DNA from: Onchidella celtica
Lineage: Eukaryota; Mollusca; Gastropoda; Systellommatophora; Onchidiidae
Reading direction: 5' to 3'
Assembly: GCA_963931925.1 (NCBI GenBank)
Contig: OZ007581.1
Coordinates: forward strand, 13,036,162 to 13,100,161
DNA: 64,000 nucleotides
This document shows positions 1-8,544 of the stretch, piece by piece. Each line of letters starts with the position of its first letter. Positions within the stretch are counted from its first letter, which is position 1. The notes beneath the pieces are model-generated. The model was not told where the DNA came from. It saw nothing but the letters and a program-made list of their open reading frames with translations, and did not search any database. A program made the position numbers and the translations under genes.

Positions 1-96
1 ACGAATCAGTGTCCTCTGTTACCACTGTCAAAATTATATCTCTCAACGCGACAAATCAGTGTTCTCTGTTAGCACTGGAAAAACTCTCAAAATGCA
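1..96. repeat. Direct repeat pair of about 47 bp
   Basis: Two adjacent imperfect copies (about 1-47 and 51-96) share the order caatcagtg-like start, ctctgtta, cactg and ctctcaa. They are cut by the window edge, so the array may extend to the left. Confidence 0.6.
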
Positions 97-118
97 AAAA
101 TTCCCTTTCTTACCGGTC

Positions 119-226
119 GGTCTTACACTGCCTGCGGCCTTACACTGCCCATAGGTCTTACACTGCATCTCCGCGTCTTACACTGCCTGCGGCCTTACAC
201 TGCCCTGAGGCCTTACACTGCCTGTA
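119..226. repeat. Short minisatellite, cttacactgc units
   Basis: Seven or so copies of cttacactgc occur at a spacing of about 15-18 bp, with variable filler such as ctgcggc or ccatagg. It is a small tandem array with no coding sense. Confidence 0.75.
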
Positions 227-1084
227 AGAAGGTTCAACTCTCTCTCAATATACCACGTGTCTTTTATAATGACATTACCTCAATACTGATACGAACAAGT
301 CCCATGAGACAATAAACTCTTTGCTCCTCGGGCGGCCGCACAGCCGAAAATAATACCAATATTCACCACACATCACTCATCTCTCACTTCACATAAATTA
401 CTTCCCATACAACAGTCTTCCACTGTCCTCTCGGGAGCTCATCAATTTAAAGACGAATCGGTTATATCACACTAACCCAGAACTGGCAGTATTAACTGCA
501 CGGGTTCTAATAATTCACTTAATGTCAATAATCCAGATTAAAATTCAACGTGGTTTTTAGCACGTGAAATATTTCAGGCAATATTGTAAAACATAGCAAT
601 GTCAATATAATAGTTTAAACTTTATAAGAAAGAAAAAAAAAATACACTGAACAGTACACTAGACTCACAAGCAAGACGAACGATAACAGACCCTACAAGT
701 CCCAACTTATTTACAAGATAGTATTAAGAAGAAGACAGGAGAGACATCTTCCTAAAGAAATGTGAGGAAGCAAGAGAAACGCCACAATCTATACGAATAA
801 ACGGATCCCTATAGAACTATTCACAGTGAAGCAAATCCCCCCGAGTTATCAATAGCCACCAATGCACTCTAATATCATTCGAAATGGCAAAGAAGAAATG
901 CTAAACTATGATCCCATCCAACCTCTGTCTACTAGCATACTACTGTTTATCTACGCCTTCCTGTTGTTCAATAGTTCCCTCTTGCTTAAAATGACGTCAT
1001 CAAAAAACACCGTCCTTATCTACAACTGACGTACTTCACATGTTATATTTATTCACCTCCTCTCTATAATTAATTCGGTTATTT
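227..1084. other. No gene seen
   Basis: AT-rich sequence without long reading frames or clear repeats. A few homopolymer A runs occur near 640. Nothing further can be supported. Confidence 0.5.
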
Positions 1085-1745
1085 CCCCTTGACCACTAAC
1101 CTCACACCAATTACATTTGATTATGACACTTTATCTTGTTTCTCTAATTCACCTCTCTATTACCCCTTAAACTCTCTATCTCTTATTTATCTCTCTTTCC
1201 CTATCCCTGGGGTGCCAGCAACTGAACCACCTGAACCCATATCATACTACATTCCCTCTCTTTCTTTTTCTTTCTCTCCCTCTCTCTCTTTCTATAATAT
1301 ATTTCTCTCTCTTTCTCCCTCCCTCTCTCTATATGTCTCTCTCTCTCTCTGTCTCATCGTGTGTGTCTCTCTATATTTCCTCTCTCTCTCCCTCTTTATC
1401 TTTCTCTCTCTATCACTCCCCCTTTCCTCTCTTTTTTTTATCGCTTTCTTTCTCTCTCTCTTTCTATCTCTCTCTCTATTTCTCTCTCTCTTTCTCTCTC
1501 GATGTTTTTCTCTCTTTCTGTGTCTGTATGTCTCTCCCTCTGTCTCTTTCCCCTCTCACTCTCTCATACCCAGTCTCTGTCTCTCTCTCTGAGTCATCCT
1601 TGTGTTATCTGTCCATCTTTCTCTATTATCTGCACACATCTCAGGTATTATCTCACAGATCCCTGCCCTCTCCCTATCTCTAACAATGATAATGACAACA
1701 ATCAACACTCACTCCCTCCTACAGCTGCCTTACCCATCAGCAAAT
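1085..1745 (+). repeat. CT-rich duplicated segment, copy 1
   Basis: A (CT)n/(TTTC)n tract at about 1250-1600 is bordered by unique sequence that recurs around 5571-6130: gcaactgaaccacctgaa to the left and ttatctgcacacatctc to the right. The two copies form an imperfect tandem duplication, and element 1 later inserted in the second. Long Ser/Leu reading frames here come only from the CT repeat and are not genes. Confidence 0.7.
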
Positions 1746-1970
1746 GAACTGAAGGCGCCTGAGGTTTAACTCTTTTTAGTACCTTGGCGCTGTAAATATA
1801 TAAAATATACACATCTGGGTTATGATGACCTCAATGATGACTCGTTCAACACGTCTGTCTCTCCCTCTCTCCTTCTTCCCTTCTCTCTCTCTCCTTCTTT
1901 CTCTCTCACTGATTTTCACGTTTTCCTCTTTCCTCTTTCAACATGTAATTCACCTCTTCATTACCTCTTC
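1746..1970 (+). repeat. Start of duplicated segment copy 2
   Basis: After a short unique spacer, CT-rich sequence and a stretch around 1945-1965 resemble copy 1 near 1147-1170. The copy is interrupted at 1970 by element 1 and resumes at 5571. Confidence 0.5.
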
Positions 1971-4900
1971 TGGGCCCTCGGGGCGACCATCCCCAACCCA
2001 GCGCGTCCACAGGTGGCGGATAGTGGAACGACCTCTAGATATAGAGGCCAGCTGCGAATAGCCAATAAGCAGTCGCGGACCAACTGGCGGTGGTTCCAGA
2101 GGGTGAGGCAGGATCACTACCTGGGAAAAGTGACTCCCTAAAAAATACCTCAGATGCCCGGTGACAGAACCATCAAGCGAATCGAGGCGCTTTAACCTCC
2201 TCCCTGGGCAGATGGGGCTCATAGCTTGGGAAAGCAGCCCGTCTAGGAGAAGGAAAACTCTGACTCCAAACCTCCGCTGCCTTGCGGAACAGGTCACGGA
2301 CGACCAAAGGCTATGGAAGCACATCCAGAAAGAAAAGCACGCAGAAGACGGAGATGTTGGACTGCAAGGTGCAAATAGTTTGGAAAGGTGTCACAACCGA
2401 ACCCAAAAACGCAACATCACGCAATTCACTTCGATATGTCAGACAAGGAGTATCAGAATGATAGATGTGGTGCTTTGCCTGTGAAGTCCCGCCAGGCAGG
2501 TGAAGTGCCGGGCTCTATGCCTCGAAGGAGCCCACCCCCAACTACTGGTGGTCCCTCGACCTCAACTTGGGGAACCGGGAGTCGAGCAAAGAGGAAAAAG
2601 AAAGCAACTGGCCACAAAGGTACACTCATAGCAGAGCAGGAAAGAAAACAAGGCAACGTTTTGAAAATACTTCAATGGAATGCTGAGGGAATATACAATA
2701 AAAAGACGGCACTCACATACAAACTTCACAACGAAAAAATACAGATTGCATGTCTCCAAGAAACTCATCTCACGAGCAACAGCAGATTTAACATCAGAGG
2801 ATACCAATGCTTCAGACAAGACCGAGAAACCAGACCCAAAGGTGGCATCATCATTCTGGTCCACAACAGCATTGCAGCCAGTGAAATAAAGCTGGACACT
2901 CAACAAGGAACAGAAATCATTGGGGCTAAGATCTGTACACCCAACCAAGAAATCCTCATATATAATGTCTACTGCCCTCCTGACAGAGATCTTTCCCTTT
3001 ATAACATTCAGGTGCCAGAACTCAACTGTGTTATAGTCGGAGACTTCAATAGCCATTCTCAGAGTTGGGGCTACAACCACCTAGATCCCAGAGGTGAATA
3101 CGTTGAGGACTGGCAGGCTGATTGCAACCTTCAACTCCTAAATACCCCGGAGGATCCTGACTCCTTCTATTCAAGAATATGGCCTACCACCACAACCCCT
3201 GACCTAGCCTTTACGACCAGTGATTTGCACCCATGCACAACAAGAGAAGTCCAAAATCATAGACCAATCTTGATCACTGTAAATGATAGCATCCCCCCAG
3301 GAAACAGTAATACAGCTCCAAGATGGAACTACAAACGGGCAGATTGGGAGAAATTTGCCAGCTTAACCAACCAGTACACCGCATCCATCAACTGCAAGTC
3401 AAGCAAGATCAAAACATCAAGTCAGCTATTCACAGAAGCCATCTACAGAGCAGCAAAGGAAACAATACCAAGAGGCGCAAGGAAAGAATACATTCCATAC
3501 TGGTCAGAAGAACTAGAAGATCTGCACAACCAAGACAGCCAAGCAAGAGATACAGCAGAAAATGATCCTTCAATAGAAAACAACATCAAACTCAAAGCAC
3601 TCACAGCAAAACTAAGAAGGAACACACTGGCTGAAATAAGAAACAGTTGGCATGAAAAAACAGAGAGTCTGAACTTTGAGAAGGATGGGTCCAAACTATG
3701 GAAGCTAACCAAGTCCCTCAACAAAGAACCCAACAGATATGCCCCGATAACTATTGAAAAAGAAGGCAACCTCCTATCTGGAAAGGCAGCTGCACAAGAA
3801 CTCTTGAAACAGTTCCAGTTTGTTGGCAACGCAGATGTAGACGATGATAAAGAACAGGAAGTACAAGCAAACATACAAGACTTGGAAGACAGCCAACCAG
3901 AACAGCCAGAGGAGAACACAATGACCAGCTCACTCACCATGGAGGAACTGAACACTGCCCTCCAGAAACTGAAACCAAAACAAGCCCCTGGTCCAGACGA
4001 AGTAACAAATGATATGTTAATTCACCTTGGACAGAATGCTAAGAAGAAACTGCTGGCCCTCTTCAACTCCAGTTGGAAATATGGCAAGATTCCTGGAACC
4101 TGGAAAAAAGCCACACTCATCCCAATTCACAAGCCAGGCAAGCCAAGAAATAGAGTGGATAGCTACCGCCCAATCAGCCTTACAAGCTGCCTGTGTAAGG
4201 TAATGGAGAGGATCATAAACAGTAGACTGACCTGGTTCATCGAGAAGGAAAGGCTCATCATGGACGAACAAGCCGGTTTCAGAAAATGTAGATCAACAGA
4301 GGACCAGATAACCTACATATCACAGGTCGTAGAAGACGGTTTCCAGGAAAAGAAAGTGACCATCGCAGTATGGGTAGATATGGAGAAAGCCTTCGACCGC
4401 GTATGGAAGAATGGTCTCCTTCTTAAACTCCTGAAAGCAAAAGTGTCCAACCGGATGTACCAGTGGATAAAACAATACATCACCGACAGGAAAGCAAAAG
4501 TAAGGTTACAAGGTAAACAAAGTAGCACTGCACAACTGAAACATGGAGTCCCTCAGGGAGGAGTGATATCCCCCACACTCTTCAACCTCTTCATGAATGA
4601 CATAAAAGAAATTCTAACTCCAAGAGTGAAAGCGGTAATGTATGCTGATGATCTGGCACTACTCTGTTCAGAGACCAGCCTTGGCACAGCTCAGATGCGA
4701 CTTCAGTCTACCCTAAACAACCTACAACAGTGGACAACAACATGGAACATGAAGCTGAATGCCAAGAAAACAACTTACACAGTCTTTAGTCTCTCCACCA
4801 GAATGCAGGCACCTAAACTCAAAATCAACAACGAGCTTCTCATCAAAGATGACTCACCCTCATACCTCGGAGTCACATTTGACCAACGACTGACATGGAA

Positions 4901-5569
4901 AGCCCATCTGGAAAAGACCCAAACTAAAGCAATGCAGCGGATCGTACTCACAGATGCTAAGTCAGTCCTGCAGGCCCTTCAAAGTTCACATGATTATCAT
5001 CAAAACAAACTCACCTCTGCCTTAGTGCAGTTATGCCACACAGCAAGCAACGTGGTTCTCCAGTGGATCCCTGTCCACTGTAACATCATCGGAAATGATA
5101 AGGCAGACACTCTGGCAAAAAATGGCGCAAACTTCCCCCAAGACAAAGAAAACATAACACTCTCAGAAGCTAAGAGTCACATTAAGGCAGCCTTGAAATC
5201 CAAGTGGAAACAAAGTCACCCAAGCCATGTAACAGACGATGCGATACACTTGCTCAGCAGAAAGGAGCAAACTATCATTTTTAGGCTGAGAACAGGACAT
5301 AACAGACTCCGGCAGCACCTTTACAAAAAATTCAGGGTTGGAGAAACTGAGACATGCCCATGTGGAAACTGCCCAGAGAATGCAGAACATGTCCTCCAAC
5401 AATGCCCCCTATACAGAGAACAGAGGGAAAACAGCTGGCCCCGAGGTGCGGCACTACACACCAAGCTATATGGGACAGCAGAGGAACTCAGGAGCACAGC
5501 ATCCTTCATAAAGGCTACCGGCCTCCTGATATAAATAGACTGACATGAAGAACGCAGAAGAAGAAGAAG
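1971..5569 (+). mobile_element. Non-LTR retrotransposon, full-length element 1
   Basis: The element is bounded by a perfect 11-bp TSD, attacctcttc, at 1960-1970 and 5570-5580. It has a 5' untranslated region of about 465 bp, one long ORF and a 3' end of GAA/GAAGAA repeats (about 5548-5569), as expected of target-primed reverse transcription. The single ORF with endonuclease, RT, RNase H remnant and C-terminal Cys/His motif suggests the I superfamily (I/Ingi-like). The clade is inferred from architecture, not from a tree. It is related to element 2 at 25778-29829 but clearly divergent. Confidence 0.9.
2436..5534 (+). CDS. Endonuclease-reverse transcriptase polyprotein with deleted RNase H
   Basis: The frame is open from 2388. 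The ATG at 2436 is preferred because the protein from there aligns with the start of the element 2 protein. Residues below are numbered from 2388. An APE-type endonuclease spans about 95-300 (QWNAE 96, QETH 124, GDFN 218). Its usual SDH motif reads QNH at 289-291, so the Asp partner of the catalytic His is lost, and a few residues just upstream are missing. RT spans about 520-840, with FRKCRST, AFDRVW, VPQGG and YADD at 752-755. Near residue 851 the sequence jumps directly to the RNase H third strand (LTDA); relative to element 2, about 260 codons are absent in frame. The first two RNase H acidic residues are therefore gone, while VHC and KAD remain. A C-terminal CPC...C...H...C motif lies at 990-1006. 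The protein is probably not autonomous. Confidence 0.9.
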   Translation: MSDKEYQNDRCGALPVKSRQAGEVPGSMPRRSPPPTTGGPSTSTWGTGSRAKRKKKATGHKGTLIAEQERKQGNVLKILQWNAEGIYNKKTALTYKLHNEKIQIACLQETHLTSNSRFNIRGYQCFRQDRETRPKGGIIILVHNSIAASEIKLDTQQGTEIIGAKICTPNQEILIYNVYCPPDRDLSLYNIQVPELNCVIVGDFNSHSQSWGYNHLDPRGEYVEDWQADCNLQLLNTPEDPDSFYSRIWPTTTTPDLAFTTSDLHPCTTREVQNHRPILITVNDSIPPGNSNTAPRWNYKRADWEKFASLTNQYTASINCKSSKIKTSSQLFTEAIYRAAKETIPRGARKEYIPYWSEELEDLHNQDSQARDTAENDPSIENNIKLKALTAKLRRNTLAEIRNSWHEKTESLNFEKDGSKLWKLTKSLNKEPNRYAPITIEKEGNLLSGKAAAQELLKQFQFVGNADVDDDKEQEVQANIQDLEDSQPEQPEENTMTSSLTMEELNTALQKLKPKQAPGPDEVTNDMLIHLGQNAKKKLLALFNSSWKYGKIPGTWKKATLIPIHKPGKPRNRVDSYRPISLTSCLCKVMERIINSRLTWFIEKERLIMDEQAGFRKCRSTEDQITYISQVVEDGFQEKKVTIAVWVDMEKAFDRVWKNGLLLKLLKAKVSNRMYQWIKQYITDRKAKVRLQGKQSSTAQLKHGVPQGGVISPTLFNLFMNDIKEILTPRVKAVMYADDLALLCSETSLGTAQMRLQSTLNNLQQWTTTWNMKLNAKKTTYTVFSLSTRMQAPKLKINNELLIKDDSPSYLGVTFDQRLTWKAHLEKTQTKAMQRIVLTDAKSVLQALQSSHDYHQNKLTSALVQLCHTASNVVLQWIPVHCNIIGNDKADTLAKNGANFPQDKENITLSEAKSHIKAALKSKWKQSHPSHVTDDAIHLLSRKEQTIIFRLRTGHNRLRQHLYKKFRVGETETCPCGNCPENAEHVLQQCPLYREQRENSWPRGAALHTKLYGTAEELRSTASFIKATGLLI

Positions 5570-5570
5570 A

Positions 5571-6130
5571 TTACCTCTTCAGTCTTGTACTCTCCACCTC
5601 TCTGGACTCCCACTATCTATTCTTCTCTATCTCTTGGTTATCTCTTTTACTGTCGCATGGCTGGGTGCAGCAACTGAACCACCTGAAACTACCTCACACT
5701 ACATTCTCTCTATCTCTCTCTCTCTCTCTCTCCCTTTCTCTATATTTCTCTCTCTGTCTCTTTCTGACTCTTTATCTTTCTCTTATATATATACATTCCT
5801 CTCTCTCTCCCCACTCCCCCTCTTTCTTTCTCTCTCTCTTTTCTTTTTCACTCGAGATTTGTCTCTCTCCCTCACTGTGTGTCTCTCTCTCACCTCCTCT
5901 CTCTGTCTCTCTCTCTTCCTTCTCTCTCTCTATTTCTCTCTCTCTCTCTCCTTCTTTCTCTTTCTCTCTCTCAGTCATCCAAATGTTATCTGTCGATCTT
6001 TGCTTATTATCTGCACACATCTCTTGTGTTATCCCATAATTCTCTGCCCTCTCCCCATCTCTAGCAATAACAATGACAACTGTCAACAGGCAACACTCAC
6101 CTCTTGTTACAGCCGCCCAAGCCACTGGCT
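5571..6130 (+). repeat. Duplicated segment copy 2, continued
   Basis: This resumes the segment interrupted by element 1. A CT array at about 5705-5970 is flanked by the same border sequences as copy 1, for example gcaactgaaccacctgaa at about 5668 and ttatctgcacacatctc at about 6006. Divergence in the borders shows the duplication is old relative to element 1. Confidence 0.7.
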
Positions 6131-6461
6131 GTGAAATAAAAAATCATGCTTTAGTTACAGGTGAGTTAGGATGTCGGACACAATTTGTAGCTCACAATTT
6201 ACATGGTCTGTGCCATCACCACTCATGTCAACAAATATAAGACCAATGATCATCACACAAAGTTGACAGCTCAACTTATCACCAGAGAATGCTTATGGGC
6301 AAGTCCACAAAAAAATGATCACTGGGGTAAAAGTGTTAAACTGTAGATTGAACTATATTGGTCCTGATTTTTAATAAGCAAGATAGTTGAATTTTCGTAT
6401 TTTCAGAAGAAAAAAGCTCTACATTTCTTTTTAAGCAGCAGACATCTTTGAATGCACTTTC
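6131..6461. other. No gene seen
   Basis: AT-rich sequence with no supported reading frame or repeat. Confidence 0.4.
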
Positions 6462-6574
6462 ACTTGCGGAATATCAGTAAGATCAGAAAATGTATTGATG
6501 AAGAGACCGCAAAGATTCTGGTCCAGGCATTTATTGTCAGTCATCTAGATTACTGCAACTCTTTGCTCATTGGT

Positions 6575-7082
6575 GATTTGAGGTCTTTATTTTAGGAGGT
6601 TCGCTGCCCTTGGCATTTACACCTCACTTTACTTGTTTTATTATTTCTTGTTCTGGCGGGGAGGGGGGGGGGGGGGGGATGATATGGATAAATTTTAATC
6701 TATTAATTTCAATTTTGCCCGGGCAGCGGCCTTTCGGCCTGCTCTTTACGATTTCCAACTGCCAAGGTATCTTTAACGTGCGCAACGTGCACACGGGCCC
6801 TCCGAATTTTTTCGTCCTTATCCGAGAAGACTAGGTACTCGATCCTACCCCCCAATAGGACCAGGGACTTGAAAATATGAGAAAAATCCAATTTCCAAGA
6901 ACTACTCGATCCTACCCCCCAATAGGACCAGGGACTTGAAAATATGAGAAAAATCTACTTTCCAACATGCCTGCACTGCCCGGGTTTAGAACCCGGGACC
7001 CTTGGCATGAGAGGCGAGCTTTCTCTCTTTCTATCTCTCTCTCTATTTCTCTCTCTCTTTCTCTCTCGATGTTTTTCTTTCA
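6575..7082 (-). mobile_element. tRNA-like SINE inserted in the LINE fragment
   Basis: The insertion is flanked by a 13-bp duplication, tttgctcattggt, at 6562-6574 and 7083-7095. On the minus strand it starts with a GA tract, then a tRNA-like region with a ggttctaaacc B-box-like motif (about 6973-6983). A conserved body (gtgcacgttgcgcac, gcaggccgaaaggccgc) and a G/C-rich tail follow. The same body occurs on the plus strand at 61165-61440, so this is a dispersed family. Confidence 0.85.
6836..6965. repeat. 67-bp tandem duplication within the SINE
   Basis: The block beginning tactcgatcctacccccc at 6836 repeats at 6903 with near identity. The related copy at 61.2 kb has it once, so the duplication is specific to this copy. 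Confidence 0.85.
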
Positions 7083-7865
7083 TTTGCTCATTGGTATCCC
7101 TGAGGCAACTATTTATAGATTACAAAAGATCCAGAACAAGTCTGCTAGACTTGTTACTTTATCAAAAACATCAGAACATATCCAACCAGTTCCCCAAAAC
7201 CTTCATTGGTTGCCTGTTAGAGAGCGTATTCAGTTTAAGATTTTATGCATTGTGTTTAAATGCCTCAAGCAAAGCTCACCAGAATATCTTTCAGAGCTCA
7301 TTGAAAAATACATTCCACCCAAAAAAATTGAGATAGGCAGAAGCAAATTTATTAGTAGTGCCCAGATTAAGAACAATCATGGGAGAAAGAGCTTTTTCGG
7401 TGTGTGCACCTAAAATGTGGAATGACTTGACTGATCATGTGAAACATTCAAACAGTTTGATCCAATTCAAAAGAAAACTTAAAACAGCGTTGTTTACAAA
7501 AGCGTATATGCAGGATATGTAACATTCTTGAGACAGTGATTATGTATAGGTTGATGAAAATGTATGTTGTGTGACTGAGAGAACTGTTAGGCCCTTTAGA
7601 GCACTCTTCTGTGGAATCAAGCGCTATAGAAATGACTTATTATTATTATTATTATTAATGCACAGTACATGTGACAGGCTAAAAGACAGGTAAATTTAAC
7701 TTACTGTTGCTATTTTAATGATATTCAACTCATATTAAACAAGAGACTATTTAAATTATATCATCTGGAGCCACAATGAGTTTACTCTTTATGTTCAAAA
7801 CCATAAAACATTCTATAACATCCCCTGACAGAGGCATGACTCTTCAGACTACCCCCAGCTTGAAT

Positions 7866-8543
7866 GCCACGTCAGTGACTAAAAAAGGGCAAATCACTAT
7901 TTTTACCATGAAAGAAAGGTTTCTTTTTTTGCCAGTTAAGGATCACTTGACTATTGGGATTCTGTGGTTGAGAGCAAAATTTGAAGCATCTAGTTCTAAA
8001 TTTGGTCATTTGAGAGCGTCACTGACGTGGCACTTATATATCTTTGTCACCGACGTGGCAAAACTTACATAGAGTAAACGAATGTTATTAAAATGACATA
8101 TCACTAAATTTAATCTTAATTGCATTAATTTAAGTCATATTAAATGACAAAACTTCATTTTTTTTATATTTATCTACCCAGGCAGCTTCTGAGAAATGGC
8201 TCCCAAAAAGTCAATGTCTGCTGAGCGAATGCGAACTGTTGTGAGTTGTGAACTGCGCCTGACAGGCTGCGTTATAATTTGCTCTGAGATAGAGAGAGGT
8301 AGAGAGAGAGAGTGAGCGAGACAGGGAGAGAGAAAGAAGCAGTGTAGTGTGTTGAGCGCTTCGCAGGCGCTCCATTCTGCTCTGTGGTTGACATGTTGCT
8401 TCTGTAAAGCGCATAGAGCATTTTAAATGGATATGCGCTGTATAAATGCCATCCATTATCCATTATTATTCTTAGACTAAAATTTATCAAAACGCATGAC
8501 AAATTTGCCACGTCAGTGACACTTTTTGGGCCACGTCAGTGAC
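7866..8543. promoter_or_regulatory. Cluster of five TGACGTGG (UPRE/CRE-like) motifs
   Basis: The 14-mer gccacgtcagtgac occurs at 7866-7879, 8507-8520 and 8530-8543. Its reverse complement occurs at 8018-8031 and, with one mismatch, at 8046-8059. The core TGACGTGG matches the known XBP1/ATF6 unfolded-protein-response element and is CRE-like. Whether it regulates anything is unknown; it could also be a repeat fossil. Confidence 0.4.
8165..8472 (+). mobile_element. Short retroposon with L2/CR1-like 3' end
   Basis: The 3' end has gcgctgtataaatgcc followed by tcc/att repeats near 8460, as in L2-like tails. Upstream lie a GA microsatellite (8286-8336) and GC-richer sequence. It is either a 5'-truncated LINE or a SINE that borrowed a LINE tail. 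The left border is uncertain. Confidence 0.5.
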
Positions 8544-8544
8544 A

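Larger units (their letters stand above)
6462..7660 (+). pseudogene. CR1/L2-type LINE 3' fragment, split by a SINE
   Basis: The left part (6462-6574) translates as the end of an RT domain (LRNISKIRK, DYCNSLL). The right part (7083-7660) continues with LQKIQNKSARLV, LHWLPVRERI and, after a one-base insertion near 7383, an AFSVCAPKMWN-like end. The 3' terminus gcgctatagaaatg followed by (ATT)n at about 7629-7656 is typical of L2/CR1-like elements. It is a 5'-truncated dead copy, later interrupted at 6574. Confidence 0.85.

Noticed and set aside
1089-1747. Overlapping Ser/Leu-rich reading frames of 116-167 codons
   Set aside because: They are direct translations of CT microsatellite DNA. The same occurs at 5545-6134, 51860-52384 and 52808-53096.
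2161-2484. 107-codon frame upstream of the element 1 polyprotein as a possible ORF1
   Set aside because: No gag-like or zinc-finger features, it overlaps the main ORF start, and element 2 has no counterpart.
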